From the NCBI RefSeq assembly GCF_022811665.1, contig NZ_CP094529.1, positions 992,001 through 1,056,000 of the forward strand: a DNA stretch of 64,000 bases, in the 5' to 3' direction. Every line of letters begins with the position of its first letter. The stretch's first letter is position 1. Source of the DNA: Chryseobacterium oryzae (GTDB lineage Bacteria; Bacteroidota; Bacteroidia; Flavobacteriales; Weeksellaceae). The notes under the pieces were generated by a model, which did no database searches, was not told where the DNA came from, and worked only from the letters and a program-made list of their open reading frames with translations. A program made the position numbers and the translations under genes. Positions 25,135 to 35,195 of the stretch are shown here, piece after piece.

Positions 25135-25779
25135 ATGTTAGTTTATAAACAGATTTTCAGATATTTAACATTTAAAGTTTTAATAGTAGCGGTTTCATTT
25201 TGTTTTTTGTGGTGTTCTGCTCAAACTGAAGTTAAAATTAATGCTCCATTTATTCCAATAGGGATTTTTAATGGTGCAGTAGAAAAAGCAGTAACTGAGA
25301 AAATATCGGTTCAGGCTGAAGTTTTTGTTTCCCCCTGGAAATCATTTGCTGGAAAAAATCTTCAGATATATATGGGGACATTGGAAGGCCGGTACTATTT
25401 TGATGAAGTGATGAAGAAATGGTATGTTGGAGCCTACGGATCAATAGCGTTATTTAATCTTCAAAAATGGAATTATTATAATGCCTCTACGGTTCCGGAT
25501 GAAAATGGAAATCCACAACGATTACCAGATGGAAGTATTAGAATGACGGAGAGATTTCAAAAAGGTGTGTCCTTTATATTTGGGATAAGTGGTGGTTATC
25601 ATTTTGAGATTAATTCAAAGCTAGGATTAGATGTTTTTGCAGGAATTGGAACATCACAATCGATTTATAAAGGATATCTTAAAGATAATCATGAGAGATA
25701 TGATGGCGCAAAAAAATGGAATAAAAGCGGAGAAATGATACCAACACGAGTGGGAGTAATGTTTACCTATAAATTATAA
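25135..25779 (+). CDS. DUF3575-type outer-membrane protein in the polysaccharide locus
   Basis: A 214-residue protein with an N-terminal signal segment (residues 12-30, ending CSAQ). The mature part is beta-rich and aromatic, with alternating strands (INAPFIPIGIFNGAVEKAV; YMGTLEGRYYFDEVMKKWYVGAYG; FIFGISGGYHFEINSKLGLDVFAGIG) ending in MFTYKL, typical of small outer-membrane barrels. The start matches DUF3575, common in Bacteroidetes. Its function is unknown. It begins four bases after the sugar transferase gene, so it is co-transcribed with it. A role in surface polysaccharide export or anchoring is only an inference from location. Confidence 0.7.
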   Translation: MLVYKQIFRYLTFKVLIVAVSFCFLWCSAQTEVKINAPFIPIGIFNGAVEKAVTEKISVQAEVFVSPWKSFAGKNLQIYMGTLEGRYYFDEVMKKWYVGAYGSIALFNLQKWNYYNASTVPDENGNPQRLPDGSIRMTERFQKGVSFIFGISGGYHFEINSKLGLDVFAGIGTSQSIYKGYLKDNHERYDGAKKWNKSGEMIPTRVGVMFTYKL

Positions 25780-25906
25780 ACCTAAAAAATAAATTATTCT
25801 ATATATACTTGCTTTTTTGTTCTTTTACTGATAAAAAATGTACTTCAAAACCGACTTTTAACAAAATATAGATACTCAAAAACTCCCTTTTTAACTAAAT
25901 AATAGA

Positions 25907-25914
25907 TATATTTG
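25907..25914 (+). promoter_or_regulatory. Candidate -7 box before the wzc-like gene
   Basis: TATATTTG, matching TAnnTTTG, lies 33 bases before the ATG at 25948 in a 168-base gap. It suggests that the main polysaccharide operon has its own promoter. No exact -33 box is seen. Confidence 0.45.
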
Positions 25915-25947
25915 CAATCGTTTACAAAAATATAATTAATCCAAAAA

Positions 25948-28296
25948 ATGGATCATAATAGCAAGAAGGAAATCAATATAAAGGAACTTTTATCACCATA
26001 TTTAAGAAACTGGAAGTATTTCGTTGCGACTGTTTTTTTAGCTTTAGTTGGTGCTGTTTTTTACATAAAATCTAAGTCTCCTGTTTTTAAAGTTCAGACC
26101 TCAGTTCTTATAAAAGATGCGAAAAAAATGTCTGCCGCATCGGGAGATGTGGGTGTTTTGCAAAGTCTCGGAGGATTTGGTGGAATGGGAACCAACAGTA
26201 TTGAAAATGAAGTAGGTGTATTTGCATCCAAAACTATTGTAGAGGATGTTTTGAAAGAACTTAATTTTCAAACTGTTTTTTATGCAAAGCAGACTCTGAA
26301 AGATATCGAACTGTACGGAGAAACAAATCCATATATAGTAAATGTAGTTCAGGAAAAAGAAAATGTTCTCCTTCCGAAAAAGCCTATTTCCATTAAAACA
26401 AAAGGAAATATAATAACATTATCTTCGGAAGAGTTCGACAAAGACATTGTTACTTCTTTTAATAAAACCACAAGTCTGCCATTTGGAATAATTATCATCT
26501 CAAAAAATCCTAAATATAAAGCTCCTTTTAAAGTAGATATGTCGGATATTATATTCTACTACACGAGTTTTGATGGTGCTGTAGACGGTTATCAACGCGC
26601 TTTAAAAGTAGATTTGCTGGATAAAGACGGAACTATAATTACATTATCTGTAGATTTCGAAAATACAGCGAAAGCAAAAGATTTTCTTGATCGTTTGGTA
26701 AGACAATATAATGTGTATGCAATTAATGATAAAAATATAGAATCTAAGAAGACAAAAGATTTTATAGATCAAAGAATTGTTTTAATATCTAAAGAACTTG
26801 GAGATGTTGAATCTCAAAAACAAGACTTTAAATCCGGAAATAATATTGTAGATCTTCCTACAGAAGCCAGAATCAACCTTCAGACGAAGGAACAGAGTAA
26901 AGTTCAGATGCTGGAACTGGCAACCCAAATGGAGTTGAGTAAATTCCTAAGAAGTTCCCTGAATAAAAAGGGTACGGGTGATGTATTACCGCTTAATATA
27001 GGATTGGAGAATGAAGCAGCTTTAAATGCTATTCAGCAATATAATGCACTGGTGGTTCAGCGCAACAAATATTTGCAGGAAGCAACTCCAAATAACCCTA
27101 TTGTAAAAGATATGAATGAGCAGATAGATCAGATGAAATCTTCTCTTTCTGAATCTTTGCAAAGAAATGTTACCAGCCTGGAATTAGCGAGAAGAAAAGT
27201 AGAAACTCAGTTAGGCGGATCCGAATCTATGATTAGTAAAATTCCTTTTCAGGAAAAATTATTCAGAAGCATAGAACGTCAGCAACAGATTAAGGAAAAT
27301 CTTTATCTTTTATTACTTCAGAAACGTGAAGAAGCTGCAATTAGTTTGGAAATTACAGCAGACAAAGCAAGAGTTATAGATAAAGCATTTGTATTCAGCA
27401 ATCCTGTAGCTCCTAAAAAACCATTAATATTAGCAGTTTGCCTTGTTTTTGCGGTTTTTATTCCTTTTTTAATAATTTATTTAAAGAATATTTTAACCAC
27501 TACGATTTCCAGAAGATCAGATATTACAAAACTTACAGATGTACCTGTTTTGGCCGAAATACCTATTTTGAAGAAATCTGAAAATGCGTTACTTTCCTTT
27601 AACGATGTTTCGCCTATGGCAGAGGCATTTAGGATTTTTGTAACGAATCTGAAATTCCTTTTACCTGTAAAAGATGCACAGAAAATTATTATGGTAACTT
27701 CTTCTGTAAAAGGAGAAGGAAAGACATTTATCTCATCCAACCTATCGTTAATTTTAGCGTCTTCAAGAGATAAGGTTTTGGTTATTGGAGCCGATATCAG
27801 AAACCCGCAGTTGCAGAGATATAATCCATCGATGAGAACTGCTAAAGGGCTAACCGAATTTTTGGCAGGTGATGATTCTGCAACCCTTGAAAATATCATA
27901 CATCCAAGTGGATATAATGAAAACTGCGATTTTATATATTCAGGGTCTATACCGCCTAATCCGACAGAACTTTTGCAGAATGGAAGATTAGACGAATTGT
28001 TTTCTCAACTTAAAAATCAGAATAAATATAAATTTATTGTTTTAGATACCGCTCCATTAATGCTTGTAACAGATTCTATTCTTATTGCCAATAAATCTGA
28101 CGTTATTGTTTACGTTACAAGAGCTGGTGTTACAGAAAAAGATTATTTGGAATTCTTGAAAAATACTGTTGAAGATAAAAAAATCGCTAATGTAGGAATT
28201 GTACTGAATGGGGTTGAAGAATCTAATTTCGGATATGGAAATAAATTCGGATATGGCTATCAAGCTACAAAAACCAGCTGGTGGAAGAGAAAATAA
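25948..28296 (+). CDS. Wzc-like polysaccharide co-polymerase / tyrosine autokinase
   Basis: A 782-residue fusion of a Wzz-type chain-length domain and a BY-kinase. The first transmembrane helix is at about 23-40, the periplasmic coiled-coil-rich domain at 45-485, and the second helix at about 490-512. The cytoplasmic kinase has Walker A VKGEGKTF (Lys 592), Walker A' VLVIGADIRNPQLQRY near 610-625, and a Walker B-like KFIVLDTAPL near 695. The C-terminal tail contains a short tyrosine cluster (GYGNKFGYGYQ), the likely autophosphorylation sites. It controls polymer length and export with Wzy. No Wza-like export lipoprotein gene precedes it, unlike many loci. Confidence 0.92.
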   Translation: MDHNSKKEINIKELLSPYLRNWKYFVATVFLALVGAVFYIKSKSPVFKVQTSVLIKDAKKMSAASGDVGVLQSLGGFGGMGTNSIENEVGVFASKTIVEDVLKELNFQTVFYAKQTLKDIELYGETNPYIVNVVQEKENVLLPKKPISIKTKGNIITLSSEEFDKDIVTSFNKTTSLPFGIIIISKNPKYKAPFKVDMSDIIFYYTSFDGAVDGYQRALKVDLLDKDGTIITLSVDFENTAKAKDFLDRLVRQYNVYAINDKNIESKKTKDFIDQRIVLISKELGDVESQKQDFKSGNNIVDLPTEARINLQTKEQSKVQMLELATQMELSKFLRSSLNKKGTGDVLPLNIGLENEAALNAIQQYNALVVQRNKYLQEATPNNPIVKDMNEQIDQMKSSLSESLQRNVTSLELARRKVETQLGGSESMISKIPFQEKLFRSIERQQQIKENLYLLLLQKREEAAISLEITADKARVIDKAFVFSNPVAPKKPLILAVCLVFAVFIPFLIIYLKNILTTTISRRSDITKLTDVPVLAEIPILKKSENALLSFNDVSPMAEAFRIFVTNLKFLLPVKDAQKIIMVTSSVKGEGKTFISSNLSLILASSRDKVLVIGADIRNPQLQRYNPSMRTAKGLTEFLAGDDSATLENIIHPSGYNENCDFIYSGSIPPNPTELLQNGRLDELFSQLKNQNKYKFIVLDTAPLMLVTDSILIANKSDVIVYVTRAGVTEKDYLEFLKNTVEDKKIANVGIVLNGVEESNFGYGNKFGYGYQATKTSWWKRK

Positions 28297-28321
28297 CAGT
28301 TGAAAATTAGCGGATATACAA

Positions 28322-29635
28322 ATGAGCGGCAATAAAAATTTATTGAAAAGTGTAACTTCTTTAGGAGTTGTTCAGATTGCAAATTACATTTTTCCATTTG
28401 TTACCATCCCGATAGTTTCCCGTATTTTGGGTCCTGAAAAAATTGGGATTATAAACTATGCAGCATCTTTTGCATTATATTTTGTACTAATTGTATCTTA
28501 CTCTTTCGAATTAACCGGAGTTCGCAGAGCAGTTCATCTTAATAATGATAAAGATGCTATTAACAGCCTTTTCTCGAAGATTTTTTTCTCACAGTTTTTT
28601 TTGTTGGTTATATCTTTTATTATTTTTATTCCTTGTTTACTATTCATTCCTTTTTTGAAGCAAGACTACTTTATATCTTTTATAAGTTTTGCATTCTGTA
28701 TTCAGTCTTTGTTTTCGCAAAATTGGTTATTTCAGGCTAAACAGGAATTGAAATTTATTGCAGGATATAATTTTGCTGCACGATCTCTTATAATGGTAGG
28801 TGTACTTGTTTTTATAAGGCGAGAAGAAGATTATATAATTTATGCCTGCATTTTTAATCTCGTACCAGTATTGGTTTCTTTCGTGTTATTTATTATTGCT
28901 TTCAGAAAATTCGATTTAAAACTGAAAATCCCTAAGTTTAAGGAGGTATTAAATTTAATTAATGAAGATAAAATTATTTTCTTTTCGAATTTAATTATTT
29001 CTCTTTATTCTACGACGAGTACTGTTATTTTAGGGTTTTATCATTCTAGTAGTGTTGTTGGGTTTTACACTTCTGCACAGAAGGTTGTGGATATCGCAAG
29101 AAATGTTGTAATGAGACCATTATTACAAGGTTTATTTCCTTTCATTGGAGCAGCATTTACGCAAGGTTTTGATGCCGGAACAAAGCTTATTCAAAAGATA
29201 TTGCCATTATTTCTTCTTCTCACCATCACTGTAGTTTTATCAATATCAATTTTCGGTCCATTCATAGTTAATGTTTTTTTTGGAGATAAATTTCAGGACA
29301 GTGTAATCTTACTTGAAGTATTGAGTATTGGTCTCTTTGCGATCTTTTTTAATATGTTTTTTGGCTCTTTGGTGATGTTAAATTTAAAAATGGATAAGTA
29401 TTTTCTTTCCATTTCTATTTTTGCGGCAGTTTTCAGTTTGATATTAAACTTTATTTTTGTCCCTAAATACGGAGCTTTGGCGACATCTACCATTTGGACG
29501 TGTACAGAATTTATTATTGTGGCAATTCAGGTTTTTATCATCAGGAAAAATAATGTTAATATATTTAGCAGAGAACAGTTTTCAATAAGTGTTATTGTTA
29601 AGAATATTAAAAATATGAGATCGCTAAAATCATAA
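28322..29635 (+). CDS. Wzx-type polysaccharide repeat-unit flippase
   Basis: A 437-residue polytopic membrane protein of the MOP/MATE-like polysaccharide exporter superfamily, with about 12-14 hydrophobic helices. The N-terminal GVVQIANYIFPFVTIPIVSRILGPEKIGIINYA (split here as GVVQIANYIFPFVTIP and ILGPEKIGIINYA) is typical of RfbX/Wzx flippases, as is the positively charged LFSQNWLFQAKQELKF loop. It moves lipid-linked repeat units across the inner membrane. It follows the wzc-like gene by 26 bases and precedes the first glycosyltransferase by 15, so it is in the main operon. Substrate cannot be predicted. Confidence 0.9.
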   Translation: MSGNKNLLKSVTSLGVVQIANYIFPFVTIPIVSRILGPEKIGIINYAASFALYFVLIVSYSFELTGVRRAVHLNNDKDAINSLFSKIFFSQFFLLVISFIIFIPCLLFIPFLKQDYFISFISFAFCIQSLFSQNWLFQAKQELKFIAGYNFAARSLIMVGVLVFIRREEDYIIYACIFNLVPVLVSFVLFIIAFRKFDLKLKIPKFKEVLNLINEDKIIFFSNLIISLYSTTSTVILGFYHSSSVVGFYTSAQKVVDIARNVVMRPLLQGLFPFIGAAFTQGFDAGTKLIQKILPLFLLLTITVVLSISIFGPFIVNVFFGDKFQDSVILLEVLSIGLFAIFFNMFFGSLVMLNLKMDKYFLSISIFAAVFSLILNFIFVPKYGALATSTIWTCTEFIIVAIQVFIIRKNNVNIFSREQFSISVIVKNIKNMRSLKS

Positions 29636-29649
29636 GTCAGAATTATATC

Positions 29650-30843
29650 ATGAAAGTTTCATTTTTATCTGTTTTTGCTTTTGATGCAAATGTTTCTCTT
29701 ATAAATTCTTTAAAAAAGAAATCGGAAATTTCTTTTTTTACCGAAGCTTTACATAAGATATACAATTATATTGACAGAGAAAAGCTTACCGATTTCATCA
29801 CCATTGGAAATAGGGTAGAGCAGATCAAAAGGTTTTCAGAATTAATTCCTCTAGATACAACTTTTGTTATAAAAGGTACAAGAGCATCTCATATTATAAA
29901 GAAAATTTACAATTCTTATAAAATTGATAAGGTCTTAAAAAAAATAAATCCTGATGTAATTATTATAGACAATATTACCCTCACCTATTTTTGTTCAGCT
30001 ATTAGACTTAGAAATAAAGCACTTCTTATTGTACATGATCCTTTTCTGCATTCGGGTGAAGGAAATATTCTGGATAAAATTTTAAGAAAATTATTTTTTA
30101 GACTGATTAAGAACAAAATTTTACTGAATAACAATCAAAAAAATGAGTTTTTAGTAAAAAATGGTCAAAACGAAATGAATGTTCATTCATCTTTTTTAAG
30201 TGTTTATGAATATCTGACCTATTATGCACAGGAAAATGAAATAAGTGCGACTTCAAATAATAAAGAAAAAGAGTTTAACATATTGTTTTTTGGTAGAATT
30301 TCGCCGTATAAAGGAATAAAATTTTTATTAGATACTTATTCAGAATTGTGTTCTGATGGGAAATTTCCTAATATTACGTTAACTATAGCGGGAAATGGAG
30401 ATTTCGATTTTGATATTAATGCATATAAAGTTTTACCCAATCTTAAGATTGTAAATAAATTTATTGAGCCAGAGGAACTTTCGGAGTTGATATTAAAATC
30501 TTCAGTAGTTGTATGTCCTTATACAGACGCTACCCAAAGTGGAGTGATTATGTCTGCATTTGCATTTAAAAAACCGGTTATAGCAACCAATGTAGGTGGT
30601 TTGCCGGAAATGGTTACCCACATGGAAACAGGAATTATCATTGAGAAAAATAATCAAGATGAATTAAAAAATGCTTTTCTTATGTTGTATAATAATCCTA
30701 AATTGTTGGAGGATATGAGTGAAGCTATCAATAAAGAATATTTTGAAGGAATAAAAAGCTGGAAACATTCTGGCGAATTATTTTTTAATGCAATAGAATC
30801 TATTTATAACCAAAACAATAAAGTTGGGAAAAGCCTTAGTTGA
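29650..30843 (+). CDS. Glycosyltransferase family 4
   Basis: A 397-residue GT-B fold glycosyltransferase. The C-terminal nucleotide-sugar half is clear: ILFFGRISPYKGIKFLLD near 214-231, TIAGNGDFDFD near 253, and PYTDATQSGVIMSAFAFKKPVIATNVGGLPEM (two pieces near 292-323), which carries the family EX7E-like region with the first Glu replaced (TQSGVIMSAF). The N-terminal half is diverged, as usual for acceptor-binding domains. It adds a sugar to the lipid-linked repeat unit on the cytoplasmic side. Donor and linkage are not predictable. It sits between flippase and polymerase genes. Confidence 0.88.
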   Translation: MKVSFLSVFAFDANVSLINSLKKKSEISFFTEALHKIYNYIDREKLTDFITIGNRVEQIKRFSELIPLDTTFVIKGTRASHIIKKIYNSYKIDKVLKKINPDVIIIDNITLTYFCSAIRLRNKALLIVHDPFLHSGEGNILDKILRKLFFRLIKNKILLNNNQKNEFLVKNGQNEMNVHSSFLSVYEYLTYYAQENEISATSNNKEKEFNILFFGRISPYKGIKFLLDTYSELCSDGKFPNITLTIAGNGDFDFDINAYKVLPNLKIVNKFIEPEELSELILKSSVVVCPYTDATQSGVIMSAFAFKKPVIATNVGGLPEMVTHMETGIIIEKNNQDELKNAFLMLYNNPKLLEDMSEAINKEYFEGIKSWKHSGELFFNAIESIYNQNNKVGKSLS

Positions 30844-30852
30844 GAAAATAAT

Positions 30853-31959
30853 ATGATCTATCTATTTGTATTTTTTGTTTCATTAATATTTTTTAAATTA
30901 TCAGATTTTTTCTTGGATAAAAAAAAAGTATTGGGGATTTTATTTCTGATTATAGCGATTCTTATACCCAGTATTTTTGCAGGTTGCAGAGATTTGAATA
31001 TTGGTACCGATACAAGCTCATACGTTAGGGACTATTTCAGAGAAGCAAGACAGGCAAAATCCTTTTTCAGATATAATGAAGATGTGAGTACCGATGTGGG
31101 TTATTCTTATTTTAATTATATTATTACAAAAATCTTCAACGATTTTTCTTTTTTACTCTTTTTTATTCAGGCTTTTATTGTTACGTTTATAGCATTAGCG
31201 ATACTTCAGCTGAAAAAAACTAATCTTCTGACTTGGGCTTTTTTAGTTTATTTTCTGCTTTATTTTTCAAATTCATTGAATATGACCAGACAGATGATGG
31301 CGTTGGCTGTATGTCTCTATTCATTCTCGAATTTAATAACAGGAAACAGGATTAAAGCATTAATTTTAGTTGGATTAGCAAGTACATTTCACTTTAGCGC
31401 ATTTATCTTTTTTGCAATTTTTCCTATATACTTTTATACATCAAAATTTATTAAAAACTTTTGGTTGTTTCAATTCATTGTTGGAGTTTCCTTTATTTTG
31501 GTGGTTTTTCTATTAGATTATATTATTATTGGGATTGTAGGTCTAGGAGCGGTAAAAGAAGGTTTTGAAAACTATAAATCTGGAGGACTTTATGGGTCTA
31601 ATCTTCCATTGTCCGATTTATTTTTATGTATAGTCTTTTTTTCTCTATTAATCACCTTTAGAAAATTTTCGCAGCTCGAAACTTCTCAAAAAAATCTTTT
31701 TCAGACAGTTTTTCTCATTTCTATAATTTTATGTTTTGCGGCTATACAGTCTACCTTTGCTATTAGAGGAATGTATTACTTTTCTTATCTTTCGATTATC
31801 ATTATTCCTTTATTGATTAATTCGATAGAAGATAAAAAAATACAGTTGGTAACGGGGTTTATCTGTGCTGCTTTATTTATTCTGTATTGGGGACTTACAA
31901 TACCTTACGCAAATCTTGGAGAAACATATCCATATCAATCTAAAATCCTTAATTTATGA
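30853..31959 (+). CDS. EpsG-family polysaccharide polymerase (Wzy role)
   Basis: A 368-residue polytopic protein with about 10 membrane helices. The EpsG family hallmark near residue 37-52 (FAGCRDLNIGTDTSSY) is present, with conserved Arg and the GTDT motif. ALNMTRQMMALAVCLYSF-like residues (NMTRQMMALAVCLYSF here, about 142-157) and FHFSAFIFFAIFPIYF also fit the family. It most likely polymerises repeat units in the periplasm. The last four bases (ATGA) overlap the start of the next glycosyltransferase gene, indicating translational coupling. Confidence 0.88.
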   Translation: MIYLFVFFVSLIFFKLSDFFLDKKKVLGILFLIIAILIPSIFAGCRDLNIGTDTSSYVRDYFREARQAKSFFRYNEDVSTDVGYSYFNYIITKIFNDFSFLLFFIQAFIVTFIALAILQLKKTNLLTWAFLVYFLLYFSNSLNMTRQMMALAVCLYSFSNLITGNRIKALILVGLASTFHFSAFIFFAIFPIYFYTSKFIKNFWLFQFIVGVSFILVVFLLDYIIIGIVGLGAVKEGFENYKSGGLYGSNLPLSDLFLCIVFFSLLITFRKFSQLETSQKNLFQTVFLISIILCFAAIQSTFAIRGMYYFSYLSIIIIPLLINSIEDKKIQLVTGFICAALFILYWGLTIPYANLGETYPYQSKILNL

Positions 31960-32915
31960 GACCATTGATCTCGATTGTTGTTCCGGTTTATAATATGGAG
32001 AAATATCTTCATAAATGTGTATATAGCTTACTGAATCAGAGCTATAATCAGTTAGAAATTATTTTGGTAAATGATGGTTCTACGGATCATTCAGCAAAGA
32101 TATGTGACGAGTTTGCAGAAAAAGATTCCAGAATAAAAGTTGTTCACCGAACCAATGGAGGCTTGTCTGAAGCAAGAAATTCTGGTTTGTCAATATTTAA
32201 AGGAGAGTATGTTACTTTTGTAGATAGCGACGATTATGTAAGAGCAGATTATATACAGACTTTACTGGATTTAGTGTTGAACCATAATGTGAAAATTGCA
32301 GTTTCTCAATTTCAATATGTTTCTAATGAACATATTGAAAAGGATGATAACGATAATGAAAAAGACTTTTTTTTGCCAACTCTTGAGGCATTAGAGAATA
32401 TGTTTTATCAAGATTATTTCGATCATAATGCGACTGCAAAATTATTTCACAGAAGCCTTTTTGATAGTTTAAAATTTCCCGTAGATTTGCTTTATGAAGA
32501 TATGTTCACCACATACAAAATTTTGCTTTCATCAGATTCCGGCGTGGCAGTTTCCAATAAAAAGACATATTATTACTTAATTAGAACTGATAGTATAGAA
32601 GGAGCTCCTTTTTCTGCAAAAAAAATGAACAGTATGCGTTTTATTGTAGACGATTTCGAGAATACAAAGAAGCAATATCCTGTTTTGGCTAAAGGTATTA
32701 ATTGCAGATTGCTCAGTTTTATTTTTCATCTTTTGGTAGAAACGAAAGTGAAAAGTTCAGAAGAAAAAGAATTATTTCTATTAGCACAAAAATATCGCAA
32801 AGAAGTTTTAGTAGATAATAAAGCTAGAAAAAAAGCTAGATTAGCCGCATTTGTTTCGTATTTTGGGACAGATGTACTTAGGTTTTTCTATAGATTTGGA
32901 AAATCAAGAGTTTAA
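31956..32915 (+). CDS. Glycosyltransferase family 2
   Basis: A 319-residue GT-A fold transferase. The N-terminus ISIVVPVYNMEKYLHKCVYS (about 5-24), the first Asp region ILVNDGSTDHSAKICDEF (about 36-53), GGLSEARNSGL (about 70-80) and the metal-binding DSDDYV (about 90-95) are all canonical. ED in LLYEDMFTTYK near 178 fits the catalytic acidic pair. Typical of capsule or O-antigen assembly. It overlaps the polymerase gene by four bases. A 139-base gap follows before the next gene, the only real break inside the locus after wzc. Confidence 0.93.
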   Translation: MRPLISIVVPVYNMEKYLHKCVYSLLNQSYNQLEIILVNDGSTDHSAKICDEFAEKDSRIKVVHRTNGGLSEARNSGLSIFKGEYVTFVDSDDYVRADYIQTLLDLVLNHNVKIAVSQFQYVSNEHIEKDDNDNEKDFFLPTLEALENMFYQDYFDHNATAKLFHRSLFDSLKFPVDLLYEDMFTTYKILLSSDSGVAVSNKKTYYYLIRTDSIEGAPFSAKKMNSMRFIVDDFENTKKQYPVLAKGINCRLLSFIFHLLVETKVKSSEEKELFLLAQKYRKEVLVDNKARKKARLAAFVSYFGTDVLRFFYRFGKSRV

Positions 32916-33054
32916 ATTAAAAAGGTTTTATAGAAAGTGAAAACTGTAAATAAAACTGTTTAAAAAAATAGATACGGAATTGAGTATTATATGGGAATTG
33001 TGGTTAAAAATTCAGTACTTTGTATATTAGCAATATCAATTAAATACAATTATT

Positions 33055-34146
33055 TTGGTTGAGAAAAAAATAAAAATAGTACACATTGCTGAAGCCTTCA
33101 GTACAGGGATTTATACTTATCTCAAAGATTTGACGTCTTATATGATAGGATTGCCTAATTCTGATGATTTTGAAACTGTTATTATTTATAGTAAAAGAGA
33201 TGTTTTAGATGAATCTAAGATTGCAAATGATTTCTCACAAAATGTAAGATTCATAAAAGTTCAGATGACTCGTAACATAAGCCCTAAAAGTGATTTTAAG
33301 TCTTTGTTAAAGCTTAGAGGTATATTGAAAATGGAGCGTCCTGATATTCTACATTTGCATTCTTCAAAAGCTGGCGTTTTGGGGAGAATTGCTGCCACAG
33401 GAATCGTTAAAAAAAGTCATATTTTCTATTCGCCTCATGGCTATGCATTTCTTCGTCAGGATATATCTCCAACTGCACAAAAAATATACCAGTTAATAGA
33501 GAAGTATGTTCAGTTTTTCTTCGGTGGAACTACAATAGGCTCTGGCGAAACAGAATTAGAATTTGCAAGAAAAATTGGTAAAACCTATTTTGTACGAAAT
33601 GGTATCGATTTTAAAAATCAAAAATTCATTGAAGATAGTATTTTAAAAAATAATTTTACTGTTGGGACAATTGGGGTTTTGCACGCTCAAAAAAATCCGT
33701 CTGGTTTTAATGAAATTGCTCAAAAATTGCCGGAAGTCAATTTTATTTGGATTGGTGACGGAGAATTGAGGAATCAGATTACGGCACCCAATGTAAAAAT
33801 TACTGGATGGATCGGATCAAGAGAAGAATTGTTATCCATCACATCAACATTTGATGTTTATTTACAAGTTTCTTTATGGGAGGGACTTTCTATTGCGATT
33901 CTTGAAGCAATGGCTCTTGGTAAACCAATTGTAGCTAGTAATATTGTTGGCAACAAAGATTCTGTTGTAGACAGTAAAACTGGATTTTTGGTCAATAGTA
34001 TGGACGAGGCTGTGTTAGCAATTAAAAAATTACAGGATAATTCCCTTAGAGCTCAAATGGGAAAAGCCTCCTATAAACATTGCAAAGAGTTTTTTGATAA
34101 AGACAAAAATTTTGATGAATTAGTAAAAATTTATAAACGAGCATAA
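33055..34146 (+). CDS. Glycosyltransferase family 4 (WbnK/EpsD-like)
   Basis: A 363-residue GT-B glycosyltransferase starting with TTG; the next in-frame ATG is too far inside the domain. The N-terminal IVHIAEAFSTGIYTYLKDL is typical of transferases often annotated as GT4 in capsule loci. HLHSSKAGVLGRIAA lies near 100-114 and HGYAFL near 127. The C-terminal half has VGTIGVLHAQKNPSGF (about 202-217), WEGLSIAILEAMALGKPIVASN (near 284-305, in which the two Glu of EX7E occur) and GNKDSV. It acts on the cytoplasmic side of the inner membrane. It is followed 14 bases later by the epimerase gene. Confidence 0.9.
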   Translation: MVEKKIKIVHIAEAFSTGIYTYLKDLTSYMIGLPNSDDFETVIIYSKRDVLDESKIANDFSQNVRFIKVQMTRNISPKSDFKSLLKLRGILKMERPDILHLHSSKAGVLGRIAATGIVKKSHIFYSPHGYAFLRQDISPTAQKIYQLIEKYVQFFFGGTTIGSGETELEFARKIGKTYFVRNGIDFKNQKFIEDSILKNNFTVGTIGVLHAQKNPSGFNEIAQKLPEVNFIWIGDGELRNQITAPNVKITGWIGSREELLSITSTFDVYLQVSLWEGLSIAILEAMALGKPIVASNIVGNKDSVVDSKTGFLVNSMDEAVLAIKKLQDNSLRAQMGKASYKHCKEFFDKDKNFDELVKIYKRA

Positions 34147-34160
34147 TTTTAGGCATAAAT

Positions 34161-35129
34161 ATGAATTATTTAATATTTGGTGGCTCAGGTTTTATAGGAA
34201 CCCATTTAATAGAGCATTTGGATGGTATTGATGCTGCATCCAAGATTTATAATCTCGATATAGTTGAAAATAATCATCAGGGAAAATCTGAGTTTATTTA
34301 TTGTGATGTAAGATCAACAATAGAACTGAATATTCCTGTAAATAATGATTTCGTTATATTTAATTTTGCGGCTGTTCATACTACACCGGGACATCCAGAT
34401 CACGAATATTTCGAAACCAATATGAAAGGTGCAGAAAACGTAACGGCTTTTGCCGAAAAGTTTAGCATTGAAAAATTGATATTTACTTCCTCCATCGCAC
34501 CATATGGAGCGTCAGAAGATTTGAAGGATGAAGAAATACTTCCGATGCCAAATACTCCTTACGGGATTTCTAAACTGGTAGCAGAGAAAATTCATATCAA
34601 TTGGCAGGTTAAAGAAAGAAATAAAAGACAACTAACGATTTTAAGGCCAGGTGTTGTTTTTGGAAAGGGAGAAAACGGAAATTTTACAAGACTCTATTGG
34701 GGAATTAAGAAAAACAGATTTTTCTATCCGGGAAGAAAGGATACGGTTAAAGCCAGTATCTATGTAAAAGAACTGATACGTTTTATGCTCTTTAGATTAT
34801 CTATTTCAGAACCACGGTACGAAATTTTCAACTGTACTTACGAACCTGCTTTCACAATAGAAAATATAGCAGAAGAAATGATGAAAACCATTCAGGTACA
34901 GCGTAAAATTTACATGATTCCGGGTGGTTTGCTTCAGTTTGCAGCTTCAATAATTGGAATGATGGGCGGTAAATCTATTGGAATTCATCCCGACAGAGTA
35001 AAAAAACTAATGACTTCTACCAACGTCAGCGGAAAAAAAATGCATAATAGTGGATACCAGTTTCATTATACATTCAGCGAAGCTCTGAAAGATTGGTATA
35101 ACGATAATAATAATTTGCATTTAGAATAA
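34161..35129 (+). CDS. NAD-dependent nucleotide-sugar epimerase/dehydratase
   Basis: A 322-residue extended short-chain dehydrogenase. The dinucleotide-binding loop is GGSGFIGTHL (residues 7-16). The catalytic triad region has TSSIAPYG (near 112-119) and YGISK (Tyr-x-x-x-Lys near 133-137). PGRKDTVKASIYVKELIRF near 192-210 matches the late part of UDP-sugar epimerases. It most likely produces a nucleotide sugar for the locus, by 4-epimerisation, dehydration or 4-ketoreduction; the product cannot be assigned. The gene lies between a glycosyltransferase and rfbC. Confidence 0.85.
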   Translation: MNYLIFGGSGFIGTHLIEHLDGIDAASKIYNLDIVENNHQGKSEFIYCDVRSTIELNIPVNNDFVIFNFAAVHTTPGHPDHEYFETNMKGAENVTAFAEKFSIEKLIFTSSIAPYGASEDLKDEEILPMPNTPYGISKLVAEKIHINWQVKERNKRQLTILRPGVVFGKGENGNFTRLYWGIKKNRFFYPGRKDTVKASIYVKELIRFMLFRLSISEPRYEIFNCTYEPAFTIENIAEEMMKTIQVQRKIYMIPGGLLQFAASIIGMMGGKSIGIHPDRVKKLMTSTNVSGKKMHNSGYQFHYTFSEALKDWYNDNNNLHLE

Positions 35130-35195
35130 TAACCAATATAAAATTCTAAGGATAAATTTTCAAAAATATTTGCTTTAAAACGATTACGAAACTCC

